A stretch of 64,000 bases of DNA from Brevibacillus antibioticus (GCF_005217615.1 NZ_SZNK01000001.1:887501-951500); one strand, 5' to 3'; counted from the first letter of the stretch, positions 46,226 to 54,939 are shown. A program made the numbers and translations. The notes: generated from the sequence alone by a model not told the origin.

Positions 46226-47116
46226 ATGCCAGAAGGACGGATTGTGAAAGCGCTCAGCGGTTTCTATTATGTAGCCGACGAAGGGCGAATCTACAGTTGC
46301 CGTGCAAGAGGGCTCTTCAAGAAAAAAGATGCAAAAGTAAATCCACTGGTTGGGGATTGGGTCGTCTACGATGCGATCAATGAAGAAGAAGGTTATATCA
46401 TGGAGGTGGGCGAGCGGACGAATGAGTTGGTTCGTCCGCCCGTTTCCAATGTGGATCAGGCGGTACTCGTCTTCTCGATGTACAAGCCGATGTTCAGTCC
46501 GTTGTTGTTGGACAAGTTCCTGACGCACACAGAGCGTGCAGGGATTGATTCCGTGATTGTCTTATCCAAAGCCGATCAGGTGTCGGAAGAAGAAGTCAAC
46601 GAAATCGTGGAGAAGTATGAAGCGATTGGCTACCGCGTAATTCCGACCTCAACGGCGGATGAACGCGGTGTCGAGGAAGTTCGTGAGATTTTGCGAGACC
46701 GCATTTCGGTGTTTGCAGGTCAATCAGGTGTAGGCAAATCCTCCCTGATCAACATGCTGTTTCCGGGTGTCAGCCTGCAGACAGGAGATGTCAGCCAAAA
46801 GCTCGGACGCGGAAAGCATACAACGCGTCATGTCGAGCTGATTCCGCTTGCGGGCGGCGGCTATGTGGCAGACACACCGGGCTTCAGTTCATTGGAATTT
46901 ATCGATTTCTCCGAGCTTGACCTGGCGGAATCCTTCCGGGATTTTGCCGATCGCAGCTCGGAATGCAAGTTCCGTGGCTGTCTTCACGTAAGCGAGCCAG
47001 CTTGTGCCGTGCAGGCCGCGCTGGAGGCTGGAGAGATCAGTGAACAGCGCTACGAGCACTACAAACAATTCCGCGAAGAGCTAAAAGAATACCAACGGAG
47101 GAACAAACCATGGTAA
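46226..47116 (+). CDS. rsgA: Ribosome small-subunit biogenesis GTPase RsgA
   Basis: 296 residues. An N-terminal OB fold is followed by a circularly permuted GTPase: SKAD (G4) comes before GQSGVGKSS (G1, about 166) and DTPGFSS (G3). The C-terminal zinc knuckle is in [14 protein letters not shown]. It helps late maturation of the 30S subunit. It follows prkC by 18 bases and overlaps rpe by 7. Confidence 0.96.
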   Translation: MPEGRIVKALSGFYYVADEGRIYSCRARGLFKKKDAKVNPLVGDWVVYDAINEEEGYIMEVGERTNELVRPPVSNVDQAVLVFSMYKPMFSPLLLDKFLTHTERAGIDSVIVLSKADQVSEEEVNEIVEKYEAIGYRVIPTSTADERGVEEVREILRDRISVFAGQSGVGKSSLINMLFPGVSLQTGDVSQKLGRGKHTTRHVELIPLAGGGYVADTPGFSSLEFIDFSELDLAESFRDFADRSSECKFRGCLHVSEPACAVQAALEAGEISEQRYEHYKQFREELKEYQRRNKPW

Positions 47117-47760
47117 AAATCGCACCTTCTATCCTATCTGCTGATTTTGCCCGTCTGGGTGAAGAAATTCTCGATGTCGAGAAGGGAGGAGCAGACTGGA
47201 TTCACGTGGATGTGATGGATGGACATTTCGTTCCAAACATTACGATCGGCCCTCTGATTGTGGAGGCGATTCGCCCAGTGACCAAGCTGCCGCTCGATGT
47301 GCACTTGATGATTGAGGAGCCAGATCGCTACATTCCGCAATTCGCGAAAAGTGGGGCAGACTGGATTACTGTTCATCAGGAAGCATGCCGTCATCTGCAT
47401 CGCACGTTGCACTTGATCAAGGAGCAAGGTGTGAAAGCGGGAGTGGTATTGAACCCGGCTACACCGATTTCCACAATCGAGCCAGTCCTTGCTGATTTGG
47501 ATATGGTTCTCCTTATGACAGTGAACCCTGGTTTTGGTGGACAAAAATTCATTCACAGCGTTGTGCCAAAGGTTGCCCAGTTGCGTCAAATGCTGAACGA
47601 GCGTGGCTTGGGACATGTGGAAATCGAAATCGATGGCGGTGTTAATGCACAAACAGCACGTTTGTGCGAGGAAGCAGGAGCGACTGTCCTCGTTGCAGGC
47701 AGTGCGGTATTCAATCAGGCAGATCGTGGTCAAGCGATCGCTGCGATTCGTGGACAGTAA
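47110..47760 (+). CDS. rpe: Ribulose-phosphate 3-epimerase
   Basis: Interconverts ribulose-5-phosphate and xylulose-5-phosphate. The 216-residue TIM barrel has metal-binding [14 protein letters not shown] near residue 32, [16 protein letters not shown] and EIDGGVN. GGAGGAAC lies before the ATG inside rsgA. The terminator after it ends the rlmN-rpe transcript. Confidence 0.97.
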   Translation: MVKIAPSILSADFARLGEEILDVEKGGADWIHVDVMDGHFVPNITIGPLIVEAIRPVTKLPLDVHLMIEEPDRYIPQFAKSGADWITVHQEACRHLHRTLHLIKEQGVKAGVVLNPATPISTIEPVLADLDMVLLMTVNPGFGGQKFIHSVVPKVAQLRQMLNERGLGHVEIEIDGGVNAQTARLCEEAGATVLVAGSAVFNQADRGQAIAAIRGQ

Positions 47761-47780
47761 GAATAACGCTTAGCTGGTGT

Positions 47781-47818
47781 AAGCTGACGACGATATGCAA
47801 TCGGCGTCAGCTTTTTTT
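47781..47818 (+). terminator. Terminator after rpe
   Basis: AAGCTGACG/CGTCAGCTT with TTTTTTT following. Confidence 0.88.
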
Positions 47819-48149
47819 GTGCTTTCCTCTGTTTATAGTTCGTTTGTAATCATCTGAATATTATAACTAGTTATGTGATAAATCAATTAATAATAAATAT
47901 AAAAGTATAATTATAGTTCATACTATAAATAGAATGGAATCGAATAATCCTTACTAAAATAAGGGTTATTGGTGATTTATGGTAAATCTTAATTAACAAA
48001 AATAAAACATTCTGGAAAATATTGCTTTTTGATAAATATAATGATTAAATCAAATTGTACAGATTGTGGTAAAAATTTCCTATCTAAAAGATACTGGCCA
48101 GTATCAAGAAATGTTGTCACCCTCTAAAAAAATCGGGAGTTGATCAAGT
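47819..48149. other. AT-rich intergenic region with three palindromes
   Basis: About 330 bases, clearly richer in AT than the surroundings, with no supported ORF. It contains TTATAGT-TCAT-ACTATAA (47911-47928), AATAATCCTTA/TAAGGGTTATT (47943-47970) and the perfect 16-bp palindrome GATACTGGCCAGTATC (48090-48105), 44 bases before the next gene. The last looks like an operator for a dimeric regulator. Confidence 0.6.
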
Positions 48150-48614
48150 ATGAAATCGTTATGGAAAAACAGTGTAGCGGTTCTCTCCATTCTCTCTATC
48201 CTGCCATTTTCACAAACTGCCGTACATGCTGAACAAAAACATTCGGAGTCGACCACGGCTTCTCAAGTAGGCGTGCAAACGAAAAAATTGTCTATCGAAA
48301 AAGAAGATACACTGTCAGAGGCTGAACGAGCATTCGTAGGAAAAGTAAAAGAGCGGAAGGGTGTACATCGCCAAGGCGACCTGTATGTGGTCTCCCGTGG
48401 TGAATTGCCTACCTCTGGCTATAATTTGAAGGTTGTTGGAACTAAGCAAGGATGGGAAATGCTCACGGTTTATGTAGAGCTGACAAATCCTGCTCCAGAA
48501 GATATTATAATGCCAGCGGTGCAAACACCTTATATCATTGTGCGTGCAAGCCTGCCGCCATACACAACAATGGTGTTTATGGATGCAAAAACAGATAAGG
48601 TGTTGTTCCAATAA
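48150..48614 (+). CDS. Secreted protein with PrcB-C-like domain
   Basis: 154 residues. Residues 1-28 form a signal peptide (charged start, hydrophobic core, cut near VHA-EQ). The C-terminal ~80 residues (GELPTSGYNLKVVG, VYVELTNPAPED, TPYIIVRA) resemble the PrcB C-terminal domain, a small beta domain of exported protease-associated proteins. No protease partner is adjacent. A GGGAG ribosome site lies ~10 bases upstream. Confidence 0.7.
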   Translation: MKSLWKNSVAVLSILSILPFSQTAVHAEQKHSESTTASQVGVQTKKLSIEKEDTLSEAERAFVGKVKERKGVHRQGDLYVVSRGELPTSGYNLKVVGTKQGWEMLTVYVELTNPAPEDIIMPAVQTPYIIVRASLPPYTTMVFMDAKTDKVLFQ

Positions 48615-48637
48615 ACTGCTTGATGTATAGAAGTAAA

Positions 48638-48668
48638 AAAAGGCCGGATGATTATATCCGGCCTTTTT
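48638..48668. terminator. Terminator after the PrcB-like gene
   Basis: AAAAGGCCGGAT/ATCCGGCCTTTT with a short ATTAT-type loop and T5. Confidence 0.88.
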
Positions 48669-48709
48669 CGTCGTAGAATTGCTATTCTCGATGTAAGATG
48701 GGTGCTAAT

Positions 48710-49132
48710 TTAAGGCTGATTCGATGTTACATACGTACCAGCGATCAAATCATGGATCGAGCGTTTATCCTGACGAACAGCAACCATGATAGCGCTGACG
48801 ATTATACCAAGACCGAGTGTAATGATGTACACGATCCCTCCGACCAAGTCGCGTAACAGCATGGTTCCGATTCCTAAAGGTTCTCCATCGACTCGGGCGA
48901 TGCGAATACCGGCAATTCTTTTGCCAACGGTATAGCCATGCCAAAATACAGGCACGAGGAGGCTGTAGAGCGAGGAAATGATATTCGTAACAAGATTGTC
49001 TTCTGTATCGCCTGTAATGATATAGGTGATCAGTACTAGCGGTAATCCGATAATGAGTGCATCTAGCAGTCCGGCACCGAGTCGGCGCCAAAATCCTACA
49101 GGATTACTTGGCGATGTGGTGTTTGGTTCCAT
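48710..49132 (-). CDS. RDD-family membrane protein
   Basis: 140 residues with three membrane segments. The RDD signature residues are in FWRRLGAGLLDALIIG (Arg, Asp) and RSIHDLIAGTYV (Asp). The loop GKRIAGIRIARVDGE is typical. ATG 49132 has GGAGAGGG upstream; a longer in-frame start at 49180 lies before that site. Function unknown; some homologues are ion antiporters. Confidence 0.82.
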   Translation of the reverse strand: MEPNTTSPSNPVGFWRRLGAGLLDALIIGLPLVLITYIITGDTEDNLVTNIISSLYSLLVPVFWHGYTVGKRIAGIRIARVDGEPLGIGTMLLRDLVGGIVYIITLGLGIIVSAIMVAVRQDKRSIHDLIAGTYVTSNQP

Positions 49133-49198
49133 ATTTTCCCTCTCCTTGTTATTCGAATAGGAATATATATGTCTGCCCATTCGAAAATAGTGCAGATA

Positions 49199-49229
49199 AG
49201 GCTCCGTCGTTAAGTAGACGGAGCCTTAA
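49199..49229. terminator. Hairpin between the M20 peptidase and RDD genes
   Basis: AAGGCTCCGTC/GACGGAGCCTT with an 8-base loop. Only a weak T-run follows on either strand, so termination is probable but unproven. Confidence 0.6.
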
Positions 49230-49260
49230 TTTTCCATAAAATTATACACCTGTAAATTTA

Positions 49261-50394
49261 TTATGACAAGGTTAAAAACATTCGAAGCATTACGGCAATC
49301 CTGCCAGGAATGGCGTCAATGACGATATGCTCATGGGAAGCGTGTGCTCCATCACCAACTGGTCCCAAACCGTCAAGCGTTGGTGTGCCTGCAGCTGCGG
49401 CGAAGTTTCCATCGCTGGTTCCACCGACACCTTGCTCTGTCAATTCAAAACCTTCCAGACGCGCTTGTTCCTGCGCATGCAAGAACAGTTGCTCTGTACC
49501 GGCAGTTCGTTCCATAGGAGGTTTAGTGATTCCGCCTTCTACAAGCAGCATGGCTTCCGGATGGACAGGGGTCAGTTGACTCATCAATCGGGTAATCCGC
49601 TCGCTTTCCTCGCGGCTTTGAATACGAACATCAATTTCGGTCATGGCAAAGTCAGGTACGACGTTCGATGCACTTCCGCCTGTAATGGTACCGACAGATA
49701 AGGTTGTGCCCGCTTCATAATTCGTAAACGATTGAATAGCGAGGACGTGGTGAGCCAGCTCAGCAATCGCATTGATCCCCTTGGCGTGATCATTGCCAGC
49801 GTGTGCAGCGCGGTCTGTTACCTTTAGAATGAAGTCTCCGCCGCCTTTGCGGCTCGTTTTCAAAGAGCCATCTCCAGCAGCGGGCTCCAGTACCAATGCA
49901 TATTTACTTCTTTTTGCTTCCTCTCTAATGAGCATTTCGGAGGAAACACTACCAATCTCTTCGTCGGTGTTCCAAAAAAAGACGAGCTTATTTTTGGGCG
50001 AAAGATTATGCTCCATCATGGCGCGCAGGGCGAAATAGCTAAAAATGATCCCTGCTTTCATGTCGTATGTACCGGGCCCATAGAGTCGGCCATTTTCCTC
50101 GCGACAAGGCTCAACGGCTAATGTTCCAATGTCTTTTACGGTATCGAAGTGACCGAGAATGAGGATTTGTTCATCGCCATCTCCATACTCCATTCGTAGC
50201 TGATTTCCGTATTGCTCTTGTGGCAAGCTCTCCACGCGACACCCTAATTGGCGAAAGCGTTCTGCAATCAGGCTGCCTAATCGATCGACAGCTTGCTTGT
50301 TATGGGTGGGTGTTTCCATCTCTACATATGTACGCAGTTCCTCGATAATTTCTGGGAGCTGCTGCCGAAAATAGGACGTCCAGTTTTTCTCCAT
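49261..50394 (-). CDS. M20-family metallopeptidase (glutamate carboxypeptidase-like)
   Basis: 377 residues. The di-zinc ligands are visible: GHFDTV (His), GTYDMKAG (bridging Asp), DEEIGS (catalytic and ligand Glu), VLEPA (Glu) and GAHASHEH (His). The dimerisation domain lies between. The closest type is the CPG2-like carboxypeptidase group, which removes C-terminal Glu or amino acids from conjugates. AGGAGG precedes the ATG. It is divergent from the amino-acid ABC transporter, a plausible functional partner. Confidence 0.85.
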   Translation of the reverse strand: MEKNWTSYFRQQLPEIIEELRTYVEMETPTHNKQAVDRLGSLIAERFRQLGCRVESLPQEQYGNQLRMEYGDGDEQILILGHFDTVKDIGTLAVEPCREENGRLYGPGTYDMKAGIIFSYFALRAMMEHNLSPKNKLVFFWNTDEEIGSVSSEMLIREEAKRSKYALVLEPAAGDGSLKTSRKGGGDFILKVTDRAAHAGNDHAKGINAIAELAHHVLAIQSFTNYEAGTTLSVGTITGGSASNVVPDFAMTEIDVRIQSREESERITRLMSQLTPVHPEAMLLVEGGITKPPMERTAGTEQLFLHAQEQARLEGFELTEQGVGGTSDGNFAAAAGTPTLDGLGPVGDGAHASHEHIVIDAIPGRIAVMLRMFLTLS

Positions 50395-50516
50395 GTCAGC
50401 CTCCTGTCATTCCTTTTACTAGCACTATAAAGCTTTGGTTACTTTTCTGCCACAAAAATAAAGATTTGCATATAAAATTCGGTATATTCTTTATTTTAAA
50501 CGCAAGTAAAAAATGA

Positions 50517-50579
50517 TTGAAATTGTTCAGATTATGAGTAAAATAATCATTGTGATGCATAAAAATAAGTTTTTATGCA
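50517..50579 (+). promoter_or_regulatory. Promoter with overlapping ArgR/AhrC-like operator
   Basis: TTGAAA, a 16-base spacer and TAAAAT (50539-50544) form a promoter. Just after it lies the perfect palindrome TGCATAAAAA-TAAG-TTTTTATGCA (50556-50579). Related half-sites TGCATATAAAATT (50467 on) and ATGCGTAAAAATT (about 50605) flank it. The pattern matches the TGNATAWWWATNCA style of arginine-repressor boxes. Confidence 0.55.
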
Positions 50580-50637
50580 AATTAATACTGCGAATAGACT
50601 GCTTTATGCGTAAAAATTACAACAACGGGGGTTCATC

Positions 50638-51444
50638 ATGAAGAAAACAAAATCATTTATCTCTCTGGCACTTACTTCTATGCTTGCGGCAGTCGTGATC
50701 GCTGGATGCGGTACAGGCAATCAAACCGCAACAGGACAAGCACCTGCGCCTTCTGCTGGCGACAAGAAAACATTGGTCATGGCTACTTCTGCTGACTATA
50801 AGCCGTATGAATATCACGATCTGAGCAGCGGTAAAGATGAAATTGTCGGCTTTGACATTGATGTCGCGAAATACATTGCAAAAGAGCTTGGCTACGAACT
50901 GCAAATCAATGACATGAACTTTGACGGCCTGGTTCCTGCGCTGCAAACGAATCGTGCGGACTTCGTTATGGCTGGCATGACTGCAACACCTGAGCGTGAG
51001 AAGAACGCTGATTTCTCCACCATCTATTACGATGCGAAAAATACGATTGTAGCAAAGAAAGACAGCAATCTTACCAAGCCTGAGCAATTGGCTGGCAAAA
51101 AAGTGGCGGTACAGCTCGGTTCTATTCAGGAAGGGGCAGCAAAAAAACTTGCAGATACTGTTTCCGGCTTGCAGATCACTTCGCTGAACAAGCTGCCTGA
51201 GATCGTGGAAGAAGTAAAGACGGGTCGTGTAGATGCTGCCATTATCGAGGATACAGTAGCGAAAGGCTTCGTGGAAAACAATGACTCCTTGCAATTCACG
51301 ACAATGGAAGAAAATGAAAAAAATGGCTCTGCTGTTGCTTTCCCGAAAGGGTCGCCGCACGTACAGAAATTTAATGAAGTGATCAAAAAGATGCAAGAAA
51401 ACGGGGAAATGGACAAGCTGATCAAAAAATGGTTCGGTCAATAA
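50638..51444 (+). CDS. artP: Amino-acid ABC transporter substrate-binding lipoprotein
   Basis: 268 residues. A lipoprotein signal peptide ends in a lipobox at AGC (Cys about 23). The family 3 solute-binding fold follows: GFDIDVAKYIAKELGYE, MNFDGLVPALQTNRADFVMAGM, TPEREKNADFS. ArtP-type proteins bind arginine or lysine; the ArgR-like operator upstream supports arginine, but specificity is inferred. It leads a three-gene operon. Confidence 0.85.
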   Translation: MKKTKSFISLALTSMLAAVVIAGCGTGNQTATGQAPAPSAGDKKTLVMATSADYKPYEYHDLSSGKDEIVGFDIDVAKYIAKELGYELQINDMNFDGLVPALQTNRADFVMAGMTATPEREKNADFSTIYYDAKNTIVAKKDSNLTKPEQLAGKKVAVQLGSIQEGAAKKLADTVSGLQITSLNKLPEIVEEVKTGRVDAAIIEDTVAKGFVENNDSLQFTTMEENEKNGSAVAFPKGSPHVQKFNEVIKKMQENGEMDKLIKKWFGQ

Positions 51445-51495
51445 TCTCCAATCATCGAAGAATAACTATGTGAGCAGCAAGAGGGGAGAACGGGC

Positions 51496-52155
51496 ATGAA
51501 TTTGGATTTCGCGCAAGTCGTGCCCCATATTCCTTTTATATTGAAAGGGATACAGGGGACGTTACTTGTTACGTTGATTTCGGTTGTATTGGGATTTTTC
51601 TGGGGCTCTATCCTCGCACTCATTAAAATATCGAATGTGAAGATTCTCAACTGGCTCGCAGTTGCGTATACGTCTGTTTTTCGCGGAACACCTTTGATTT
51701 TGCAGCTTACTTTTGTGTATTATGCTACGCCACAGCTTACCGGCTACACCATTTCGCAACTGGAAGCAGCAGTGCTAACATTTACACTGAACTCGGGTGC
51801 TTACATTTCCGAGACGATTCGCGGTGGCATTTTGGCGGTGGATAAAGGGCAGTGGGAAGCGGCAAAATCTCTTGGCGTGCCTTATCACCGGATGATGCTG
51901 GACATTATTTTGCCCCAGGCTGTCAAAAATATCTTACCTGCACTTGTTAATGAAACGATTGCACTGTTAAAGGAATCTGCACTCGTCTCCACGATTGGTC
52001 TTGCAGACATCATGCAGAACGCGAACGTGGTCAAGGGCGCCATCTACAAGTATTTTGAGCCATACCTGATCGCTGGTACCCTGTACTATGTGATGGTCAT
52101 GCTGTTGACTTGGGTAGCCCGCGTAGTGGAACGGAGGATGAGACGCAGTGATTAA
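51496..52155 (+). CDS. artQ: Amino-acid ABC transporter permease
   Basis: 219 residues with about five membrane helices. The HisM-type N-terminus (VPHIPFILKGIQGTLLVTLISV) is followed by the EAA loop EAAKSLGVPYHRMMLDIILPQA near residue 120, which contacts the ATPase. GGGAG precedes the ATG. It overlaps artM by 8 bases. Confidence 0.9.
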   Translation: MNLDFAQVVPHIPFILKGIQGTLLVTLISVVLGFFWGSILALIKISNVKILNWLAVAYTSVFRGTPLILQLTFVYYATPQLTGYTISQLEAAVLTFTLNSGAYISETIRGGILAVDKGQWEAAKSLGVPYHRMMLDIILPQAVKNILPALVNETIALLKESALVSTIGLADIMQNANVVKGAIYKYFEPYLIAGTLYYVMVMLLTWVARVVERRMRRSD

Positions 52156-52870
52156 GATCGATAACATTACGAAGTCATTTGGACAACTGAATGTGTTGAA
52201 GGGTATCACGACAAACATCGGTAAAGGGGAGGTTGTCGCCATCATTGGTCCATCTGGATCGGGGAAGTCAACGCTATTGCGTTGTATCAACCTGATGGAG
52301 ACGCCAACGACGGGTACAATTACAATCAATGGACAGGAAATCACAGCTCCGAAAGCTGACGTGATGGACATTCGTCAGCAAATCGGGATGGTTTTCCAGC
52401 ATTTTCACCTGTTTCCGCATATGACGGTATTGAAAAACCTGACCTATGCTCCGATGAAAGTAAAAGGCATGTCTGCGGCACAAGCGGAACCAAAAGCGAG
52501 AGAACTATTGGCGCGCGTAGGGCTGGCAGATAAAGCGGATGTCTTTCCATCACGTTTGTCAGGCGGTCAAAAGCAGCGTGTTGCGATTGCCCGTTCACTC
52601 GTCATGGAGCCGAAAATTATGCTCTTTGACGAGCCGACCTCTGCTCTCGACCCAGAGATGGTCAAGGAAGTTTTAGAAGTTATGAAGGGCCTGGCTGATA
52701 GCGGAATGACCATGGCGATCGTCACGCATGAGATGCGCTTTGCCGAAGAAGTGTCAGACCGTATTTTGTTCCTTGATGATGGTCGTCTCTTGGAGGATAC
52801 GCCACCAGGTGAGTTTTTCCAAAAGCCAAGAAGTGAGCGTGCCCAGCAGTTTTTGGAGAAGGTTCGGTAA
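52148..52870 (+). CDS. artM: Amino-acid ABC transporter ATP-binding protein
   Basis: 240-residue GlnQ/ArtM-type ATPase: Walker A GPSGSGKST (about 34-42), signature LSGGQKQRVAIAR, Walker B IMLFDEPTSALD and H-loop VTHEM. It starts at GTG 52148 inside the end of artQ with GGAGG 8 bases upstream, so translation is coupled. Confidence 0.93.
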   Translation: MIKIDNITKSFGQLNVLKGITTNIGKGEVVAIIGPSGSGKSTLLRCINLMETPTTGTITINGQEITAPKADVMDIRQQIGMVFQHFHLFPHMTVLKNLTYAPMKVKGMSAAQAEPKARELLARVGLADKADVFPSRLSGGQKQRVAIARSLVMEPKIMLFDEPTSALDPEMVKEVLEVMKGLADSGMTMAIVTHEMRFAEEVSDRILFLDDGRLLEDTPPGEFFQKPRSERAQQFLEKVR

Positions 52871-52878
52871 TAAGACTA

Positions 52879-52910
52879 GCCGCAGTGCCGATGAGGCAGC
52901 GGCTTTTTTC
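52879..52910 (+). terminator. Terminator of the art operon
   Basis: AGCCGC-AG-TGCC pairs with GGCA-GCGGCT, followed by TTTTT. Confidence 0.88.
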
Positions 52911-52911
52911 T

Positions 52912-52940
52912 TTGACACAAGCATATACTTGGGCTAGAAT
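52912..52940 (+). promoter_or_regulatory. Promoter of thiT
   Basis: TTGACA, a 17-base spacer and TAGAAT begin right after the art terminator T-run. Confidence 0.75.
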
Positions 52941-52998
52941 CAGAAACATTATCAGTGTAAAAAAATTTTTGTTTATTCTATTCTGAGGAGTGACTATT

Positions 52999-53559
52999 TT
53001 GGATCGTCAACGGTTGGTCATTTTGTTGGAAATGGCGATGATGGCGGCTCTTGCAATCGTATTTAGTCAGATTAAGGTTTTCGAAATGCCACAGGGCGGC
53101 TCTGTGTCCCTCGTGATGGTCCCGATCGCCTTGATCGCTGTTCGCCGTGGACTCGCCGCTGGTGTCATTACAGGGCTTGTTGTCGGATTTCTTCAATTGC
53201 TCTTGGGCAGTACAGTTGTCCATCCAGTTCAGCTGTTGCTGGATTATCCGCTTGCTTTTGGAGCGTTGGGTCTCGCTGGGTTTGTTCGCCTGTCTGGCTA
53301 CGAAGGAGCGAAGCAACGAATCATGGTACTGTGGAGCGGCTTGTTCATCGGCGTTATTGGACGATTTGTCTGCCATTTTCTATCGGGTATTATTTGGTTT
53401 GGCAGCTACGCGCCAGAAGGTGTACCAGTCTGGCAATATTCCCTCATTTATAACATCACGTATCTACTGCCAGAAATGATTATCGCGGGAGTCGTTTTGA
53501 CAGTCGTGCTTAGCAGTGCATCTCAGCTGCTGTTTCCCGCACGCGATCGAGTTGCATAA
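52999..53559 (+). CDS. thiT: Energy-coupled thiamine transporter ThiT
   Basis: About 186 residues with six membrane segments. The start LLEMAMMAALAIVFSQIKVF resembles the ThiT motif near the ECF interaction site. VSLVMVPIALIAVRRGLAAG and FIGVIGRFVCHFLSG are also characteristic. It is the S-component that binds thiamine and shares the EcfAAT module. TTG 52999 with GAGGAG 9 bases upstream is preferred; GTG 52990 directly abuts the site. The leader holds no TPP riboswitch. Confidence 0.85.
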   Translation: MDRQRLVILLEMAMMAALAIVFSQIKVFEMPQGGSVSLVMVPIALIAVRRGLAAGVITGLVVGFLQLLLGSTVVHPVQLLLDYPLAFGALGLAGFVRLSGYEGAKQRIMVLWSGLFIGVIGRFVCHFLSGIIWFGSYAPEGVPVWQYSLIYNITYLLPEMIIAGVVLTVVLSSASQLLFPARDRVA

Positions 53560-53599
53560 AAAAGAAACGGTATCAAGTACAAACTATCCACATAATGTA

Positions 53600-53632
53600 A
53601 TCAGGCAGCGAGGTTTCGTTGCCTGATTTTTT
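53600..53632. terminator. Terminator after thiT
   Basis: ATCAGGCAGCGA/TCGTTGCCTGAT with a GGTT loop and TTTTTT. Confidence 0.88.
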
Positions 53633-53644
53633 ACTTCTTAAGAC

Positions 53645-53674
53645 ATATACTTTTTTCATGTGGCAGGATACATG
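53645..53674 (+). promoter_or_regulatory. Possible sigma-E promoter for the spoVM unit
   Basis: ATATAC and, 16 bases later, GATACATG resemble the sigma-E -35 (ATA) and -10 (CATACA-T) elements. SpoVM is sigma-E-dependent in B. subtilis, which is the main reason to propose it. Confidence 0.3.
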
Positions 53675-53744
53675 TTTATCCGACAGCAGAATATGATGTA
53701 ATATGCACGTTTTTGAGAACACCTAAAGGAGGTGCTTACGCGAA

Positions 53745-53918
53745 ATGGGATTGCGCTCCTATCGCCTGCGACAGGGGGGCGCCTTGCGACGTGTTCTCGG
53801 GGTTGCGTTGGCTGTCGGGGGAATCACCATTTTCCTGTATTGGGCACCTCCGTGGGTTTGGTATAGCCTATTGGCATTAGCACTCATAGGGGCCGGCGTG
53901 TATTTGTATCGTGTGTAG
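53745..53918 (+). CDS. 57-residue two-helix membrane micro-protein upstream of spoVM
   Basis: ATG 53745 follows AAGGAGGTG by 11 bases. An Arg-rich start (GLRSYRLRQGGALRRV) is followed by two hydrophobic segments, LGVALAVGGITIFLYWAPP and VWYSLLALALIGAGVYLY. The stop lies 23 bases before spoVM, so both are probably made together during sporulation. Family unknown to me; a spore membrane role is inferred from position. Confidence 0.65.
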   Translation: MGLRSYRLRQGGALRRVLGVALAVGGITIFLYWAPPWVWYSLLALALIGAGVYLYRV

Positions 53919-53941
53919 TAATTTCGGTGAGGAGGGGTAGC

Positions 53942-54025
53942 ATGCGGTTTTACACCATCAAGTTGCCGAAGTTCCTTGGTGGCATGATTCGGGGCATCAT
54001 CGAGGCGTTCAACAAGAAAAAGTGA
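53942..54025 (+). CDS. spoVM: Stage V sporulation protein SpoVM
   Basis: A 27-residue frame beginning MRFYTIKLPKFLGGMIRG and ending AFNKKK. It is nearly the same as B. subtilis SpoVM in its first 14 residues, including the conserved Pro9. SpoVM is an amphipathic helix that marks the convex forespore membrane and anchors the coat ATPase SpoIVA. GAGGAGGGG lies before the ATG. The position before rpmB matches Bacillus. Confidence 0.93.
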   Translation: MRFYTIKLPKFLGGMIRGIIEAFNKKK

Positions 54026-54078
54026 AGCTTCGGCCCCGAGCCTCCTTTGGGAGAAGAGTGGAGAAACGGGAGAAATGC

Positions 54079-54107
54079 AAAAAAGCACCTCGAGGGTGCT
54101 TTTTTTC
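54079..54107. terminator. Bidirectional terminator between spoVM and rpmB
   Basis: AAAAAAGCACC/GGTGCTTTTTT with loop TCGAG. Confidence 0.88.
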
Positions 54108-54123
54108 GCATAGCTGAGATCAA

Positions 54124-54312
54124 CTATACGCGAGTTACGAGACCGGATTTCAGTGCTCGAGTACTTACATAAACGCGCTTCGGTTTTCCATTTACGAGAA
54201 TGCGCACTTTTTGTACGTTGACACCCCAAGTGCGGCGAGTTGCGCGCATGGAGTGGGAGCGAGCGTTTCCAGCTTTAGCAGATTTACCTGTTACAAAGCA
54301 ACGACGTGCCAT
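54124..54312 (-). CDS. rpmB: 50S ribosomal protein L28
   Basis: 62 residues, [20 protein letters not shown] at the start and [16 protein letters not shown] at the end, standard for L28. It has a single N-terminal Cys and lacks the four-Cys zinc-ribbon form. GGGAGGTGG lies before the ATG. It is transcribed opposite to its neighbours, as in Bacillus. Confidence 0.97.
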   Translation of the reverse strand: MARRCFVTGKSAKAGNARSHSMRATRRTWGVNVQKVRILVNGKPKRVYVSTRALKSGLVTRV

Positions 54313-54560
54313 TACAATCCACCTCCCTTGTTACATATAAACGGGATTTCCTTTGTGGGAAATACAAATACTCGACTATATTAGCACAACATTGCTGTCA
54401 ATTGCAATACTTGACAAGATGATTTACCCCTACTTTCTCATAGGGTTGATAGGATCGACAAAACGCTTCATTTCTCTTTTGTGTTAGTGTAGAATTGTAA
54501 GGAAGCACGGTTACGCTTACCTATGACGGTCAAGCTGTTTAACAGAGGAGGAGTCCTTGC

Positions 54561-54926
54561 ATGACAGTGGAAATGAATACATCGCTAGGAAAGATCGATG
54601 TTACAGAAGATGTGATCGCACGGATTGCTGGAGGTGCGGCCATGGAAGTTTTTGGACTTGTGGGCATGGCTTCTCGCAAAGCGTTGAAAGATGGAATCGC
54701 TGAGCTGTTAGGAAGAGACAACCTGAGCAAAGGTGTCGTCGTACATAACACAAATGGCGAAGTAGTATTGGACATGCACATTATCGTCAGCTATGGCGTC
54801 AAAATTTCCGAGGTGGCAGGCAACGTTCAACGCCGTGTTCGATATACCTTGGAGCAAACGGTAGGCATTGATGTGACTGCTGTTAATATTTTTGTGCAGG
54901 GAGTTCGTACAGACAGGGATATGTAA
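54561..54926 (+). CDS. yloU: Asp23/Gls24-family protein (YloU-like)
   Basis: 121 residues: LGKIDVTEDVIARIAGGAAMEVFGLVGMA near the start and VNIFVQGVR at the end, the DUF322 pattern. Family members sit at the membrane as alkaline-stress or envelope scaffold proteins. GAGGAGGAG precedes the ATG. Paired with fakA as in Bacillus. Confidence 0.92.
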   Translation: MTVEMNTSLGKIDVTEDVIARIAGGAAMEVFGLVGMASRKALKDGIAELLGRDNLSKGVVVHNTNGEVVLDMHIIVSYGVKISEVAGNVQRRVRYTLEQTVGIDVTAVNIFVQGVRTDRDM

Positions 54927-54939
54927 GGAGGAACATCAG

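Noticed and set aside
52941..52998. TPP riboswitch in the thiT leader
   Set aside because: None of the conserved TPP aptamer elements (CTGAGA, ACCTGATCTGG-type) are present and the leader is too short.
53759..54229. A 156-codon minus-strand frame over spoVM and part of rpmB
   Set aside because: It is antisense to spoVM and out of frame with rpmB; the composition is not protein-like.
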